Source: Podochytrium sp. JEL0797 (lineage: Eukaryota; Chytridiomycota; Chytridiomycetes; Chytridiales; Chytriomycetaceae). Taken from it: 34,435 bases of DNA. The notes beneath the pieces are model-generated. The model saw only the letters and a program-made list of their open reading frames with translations. It was not told the DNA's origin and made no database searches. Position 1 is the first letter of the stretch. Each line of letters opens with the position of its first letter. Positions 32,075 to 34,435 of this stretch are shown here, one piece after another. The translations under genes were made by a program, and so were the position numbers. Location: NCBI GenBank assembly GCA_027596195.1, contig JADGJG010000171.1:1-34435 (forward strand). Reading direction: 5' to 3'.

Positions 32075-34009
32075 ATGACCGAGAACCCAGAAACGCAGGA
32101 TCCTCCTCGTGCATGGCGCACTCGCTTCTTCCCTAGGCGTCCCGCGACTCCACCTACAACTCCAGCCACAACACCAACTACAACAGTGCGCAACGAGATG
32201 CTCACGCGGCACTTTGCGCTTGCCCTTGGCGTTTCTGCGATCGTGGCCATCGTCGTGCTGATCACGCCCAAGGCCGCATCAGGAACTTCGCTGGACGGAT
32301 GCTACGATTCGCAGGGGAACGCCGTATCGCTGTTTGCGTCGTCAAGGCAGCCTGTCAACCAGTCATCTGTGCAGTGTCGGGTACCTAGCATCCCGTGAAC
32401 GCGTCTGGTGTTTGGCTAATGAACCTAATTAGGCCCTTATCGACTTGGCCACAACGTTTGGATTCTCAAACACATCCATCATTTGCACGCAAACTGTACG
32501 CGCACATTCAAATCCATTCTCTCCTTGCAATTACGTCTGAATTCTCTCGTCGTTTTCCCAGACAACCATCACAACCCCATTCGCTCCAACCTCCTTCATC
32601 ACCGCGCGATTCTGCGACCCCAACACACTCGCTGTCTTGACGGTTTCAGATCCACCCACTTCGCAAAGCCAAATTCCACCCGCACTGGCCCTGCTGTCGA
32701 ACCTCCAGTCCCTCACACTGACGAATGCGATGTTTGGCGCACAGATTCTGGCGCCTCTCCTAGGCCTTCTCCAGACTCCCAAATACTTTCAAAATCTGTA
32801 AGAGATCATGGTTCAAATAGTGTGTTTATCTCATATTTACCGCGCCAACTCAGAAACCTCACTGGCTCCCCCATCCTCGCCGCAACACCCAACCGCCTCC
32901 TCACCGGTCCACTCCCACCCATCCCCACCCTCCTCCAATCTTCCCCCTTCTTCACAACCCTCCTCCTCGCGTCCAACAACTTCTCAGGCCCCCTCCCGCC
33001 CTCCTACGCAGACTCTTTCACAACCCTCTCCCTATCCTCAAACCCACTCCTCTCAGGGCCCCTCCCACCTTCCCTCTCAGCCCCGCTCCCAGACTGGTCC
33101 GCGACCCAACGATGCGCATTCACAAACACGTCCCTCTGCGTCCCAGTCCCATGGCACCACCAACCCGCGTGTGTGCGCTCCTCGGGTCTTCCCACTTGTG
33201 ACGGATCCGCAGCGAAACCCATCAACCCCGTCGACCCGCTCCTCGCCTCAGCGATTACGGATGGAGGAAGAGGTGGTCCCGCCACCACTATGCCAACGAC
33301 CCCAGACGCGACTGTTTATTCCATCTTTGGCGGGTTATTCGGCGCGGGTCTGCTAGTGATGATTGTGCTTGGGCTTTGTCTACATTTCCGGCGGTGGAAA
33401 CGCATTCGGTATGGTGGTGGTGCTGCAGTGGGTGTCGAGGCGGGTGGTATGGCCGAGTGTGATTTGGAGTTGAGGCGGATGGAGGAATTGCCGGCGTACA
33501 TGGCGCCGACACCGGATTATGAGTATCTCGGGGAGGATGACGCACGTGGAGAGGAGGAGGGCATGGCTGTGGGTGGTTTGGTGGACGTCGTGCGTGGAAG
33601 TGGCGAGGAGCTGAGTGCGGATATGGTTCATGAACCAAGGGAAGAGGGTAGTGGTGTGGTGGATATGGCTCGAGGGGATGGCGATGAGACAAGTGTTGTG
33701 GCTCATGAATCAATGGCACATGTGCATGTAGTGGAAATCGTGGGAGGGATAGCTTTTAATAAGCAGATCGCAGAGTTGGACGAAGTGAAGGATTCTACCA
33801 AGAATGAGAATCAATCGATGGCGGTCGTCAGCGTCGTGGGGGACGCACGTGGGGGTGTTGAGGAGTCGAGTACGGATGTGGTTCATGATCCGATCGCAGA
33901 GGTGGATGCTGTTGCGAATACTGGGAATATTGTTGTGGTTCATGAAGCGATAGCAGAGGTCGGCGCAGTGGAGGAGCCGAGTTCGGTTGTGGTTCATGAG
34001 AAACCGTAG
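32075..34009 (+). CDS. leucine-rich-repeat single-domain membrane protein
   Basis: Four exons (32075-32380, 32433-32495, 32562-32797, 32854-34009) give 586 aa. An N-terminal Pro/Thr/Arg-rich segment of about 45 residues precedes a hydrophobic helix (HFALALGVSAIVAIVVLIT, signal anchor). The luminal part has few Cys residues and plant-like LRRs (LSNLQSLTLTNAMFG, LTGPLPPIPTLL, LLLASNNFSGPLPP, LSLSSNPLLSGPLPP). A Cys-rich cap (QRCAFTNTSLCVP.. CVRSSGLPTC) and a second helix (YSIFGGLFGAGLLVMIVLGLC) follow. The acidic C-terminal tail of about 200 residues has repeats around VVHE-IAEV-AV. There is no kinase domain. It resembles LRR surface proteins of zoosporic fungi in layout; the ligand is unknown. 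AATAAA at 34068-34073. Confidence 0.83.
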
Positions 34010-34067
34010 AATGGGTGTCGTCGAAATCGAGCCACGGAGGAAGGTTCCCGTTCATTTGTATAGTCAA

Positions 34068-34073
34068 AATAAA
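34068..34073 (+). promoter_or_regulatory. polyadenylation signal AATAAA of the LRR gene
   Basis: A canonical hexamer lies 59 nt after the LRR-gene stop codon. Confidence 0.6.
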
Positions 34074-34215
34074 AATGCATTTCAAATTTGGCTGTTGAAA
34101 TAGGTAAGCTCTTATGTGTCAAGAAAAAAAAAGCGGAAAAAGATTTAGGAAAGAGCGGGTTTTTACGTTATAAAGGGAAAACGCGTGAATGACTTTTATA
34201 CTCCAACTATTTAAC

Positions 34216-34221
34216 TTTATT
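34216..34221 (-). promoter_or_regulatory. polyadenylation signal AATAAA of arginase
   Basis: A minus-strand AATAAA lies 28 nt after the arginase stop codon. Confidence 0.65.
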
Positions 34222-34248
34222 ACATGCAGAAACAGCCTTATACATAAT

Positions 34249-34435
34249 TTAGTACAGCAATCCCTCACCCAACATGGAGCGAACCAGGGAGCATCCAACA
34301 GCAACCGTCTTGGCACGGTCCTCGGCACTGCCAAGGGCGGGGTTCACCTCCATAATGTCAACAGCCACCAAAGATCCAGAGTGGTGCAAAGCCTCCATGA
34401 TGTAGTGTCCCTCTCTGTAAGAGAGACCGCCCTTG
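34249..34435 (-). CDS. CAR1: arginase, C-terminal part (5' partial)
   Basis: The minus-strand frame entering from the right edge encodes 61 codons ending in TAA (34249-34251). It contains GGLSYREGHYIMEALHHSGS, then VAVDIMEVNPALG, followed by the helix AEDRAKTVAVGCSLVRSMLG and the end EGLLY. This is the arginase C-terminal region; the Glu of the MEVNP segment lies close to the manganese site in the family. Arginase hydrolyses arginine to ornithine and urea in arginine catabolism. The catalytic manganese ligands lie upstream, outside the window. No intron interrupts the visible part. Confidence 0.93.
   Translation of the reverse strand, partial: KGGLSYREGHYIMEALHHSGSLVAVDIMEVNPALGSAEDRAKTVAVGCSLVRSMLGEGLLY

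Overview
This window is nuclear DNA of a gene-dense, intron-rich eukaryote, most likely an early-diverging (chytrid-like) fungus. Three things point there. Conserved eukaryotic housekeeping genes sit 50-350 bp apart. Almost every gene is split by short GT-AG introns of about 45-115 nt, often with CTAAC/CTGAT-like branch sites. There is also an ankyrin block of the fungal Swi6/Swi4/Mbp1 type. The exact taxon cannot be read from the sequence. All gene models are hand-spliced from homology and splice signals, and each listed model closes in frame unless stated.

Layout. Positions 1-362 hold the 3' end of a SAP-domain gene. A tRNA-Ser(CGA) lies at 817-898 (-). CMC1 (1140-1471, +) and an eight-exon P5B ATPase of the ATP13A2/Ypk9 type (1552-5947, +) follow. 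Then come eIF4B/TIF3 (6061-7703, -), complex I NDUFS7/PSST (8026-9228, +) and proteasome subunit RPN3 (9344-11524, +). From about 11.7 to 13.7 kb lies a poorly resolved, possibly decaying stretch with a KH-domain gene fragment and an MBF-type ankyrin gene interrupted by an in-frame TAA. It is followed by DHH1/DDX6 (14145-16148, -), a 13-exon WD40 gene (16223-19710, -), VMA21 (19819-20542, -) and an Ariadne-type RBR ubiquitin ligase (20598-22837, +). VMA21 and the ligase diverge with only 55 bp between their start codons.

From 23.0 to 30.3 kb the window changes character. Here I recognise no conserved housekeeping genes, only membrane or secreted proteins: a six-helix membrane protein, two paralogous secreted GPI-anchor-like proteins built from Met/Lys/Glu/Gly (MKEG) repeats that converge from either side of the block, and a 909-aa multipass glycoprotein with a tandemly duplicated exon between them. 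The two MKEG genes share a nearly identical 18-bp upstream element. This surface-protein block is the best candidate for something undescribed. To the right are TRAPP subunit TRS20/sedlin (30892-31986, -), a leucine-rich-repeat membrane protein (32075-34009, +) and the 3' end of arginase (34249-34435, -).

The conserved genes belong to separate pathways: mitochondrial respiration and COX assembly, lysosomal/vacuolar function (P5B ATPase, VMA21), protein turnover (RPN3, RBR ligase), mRNA fate (eIF4B, DHH1) and trafficking (TRS20). There is no operon-like logic. The only local functional grouping I see is the surface-protein block at 23-30 kb.
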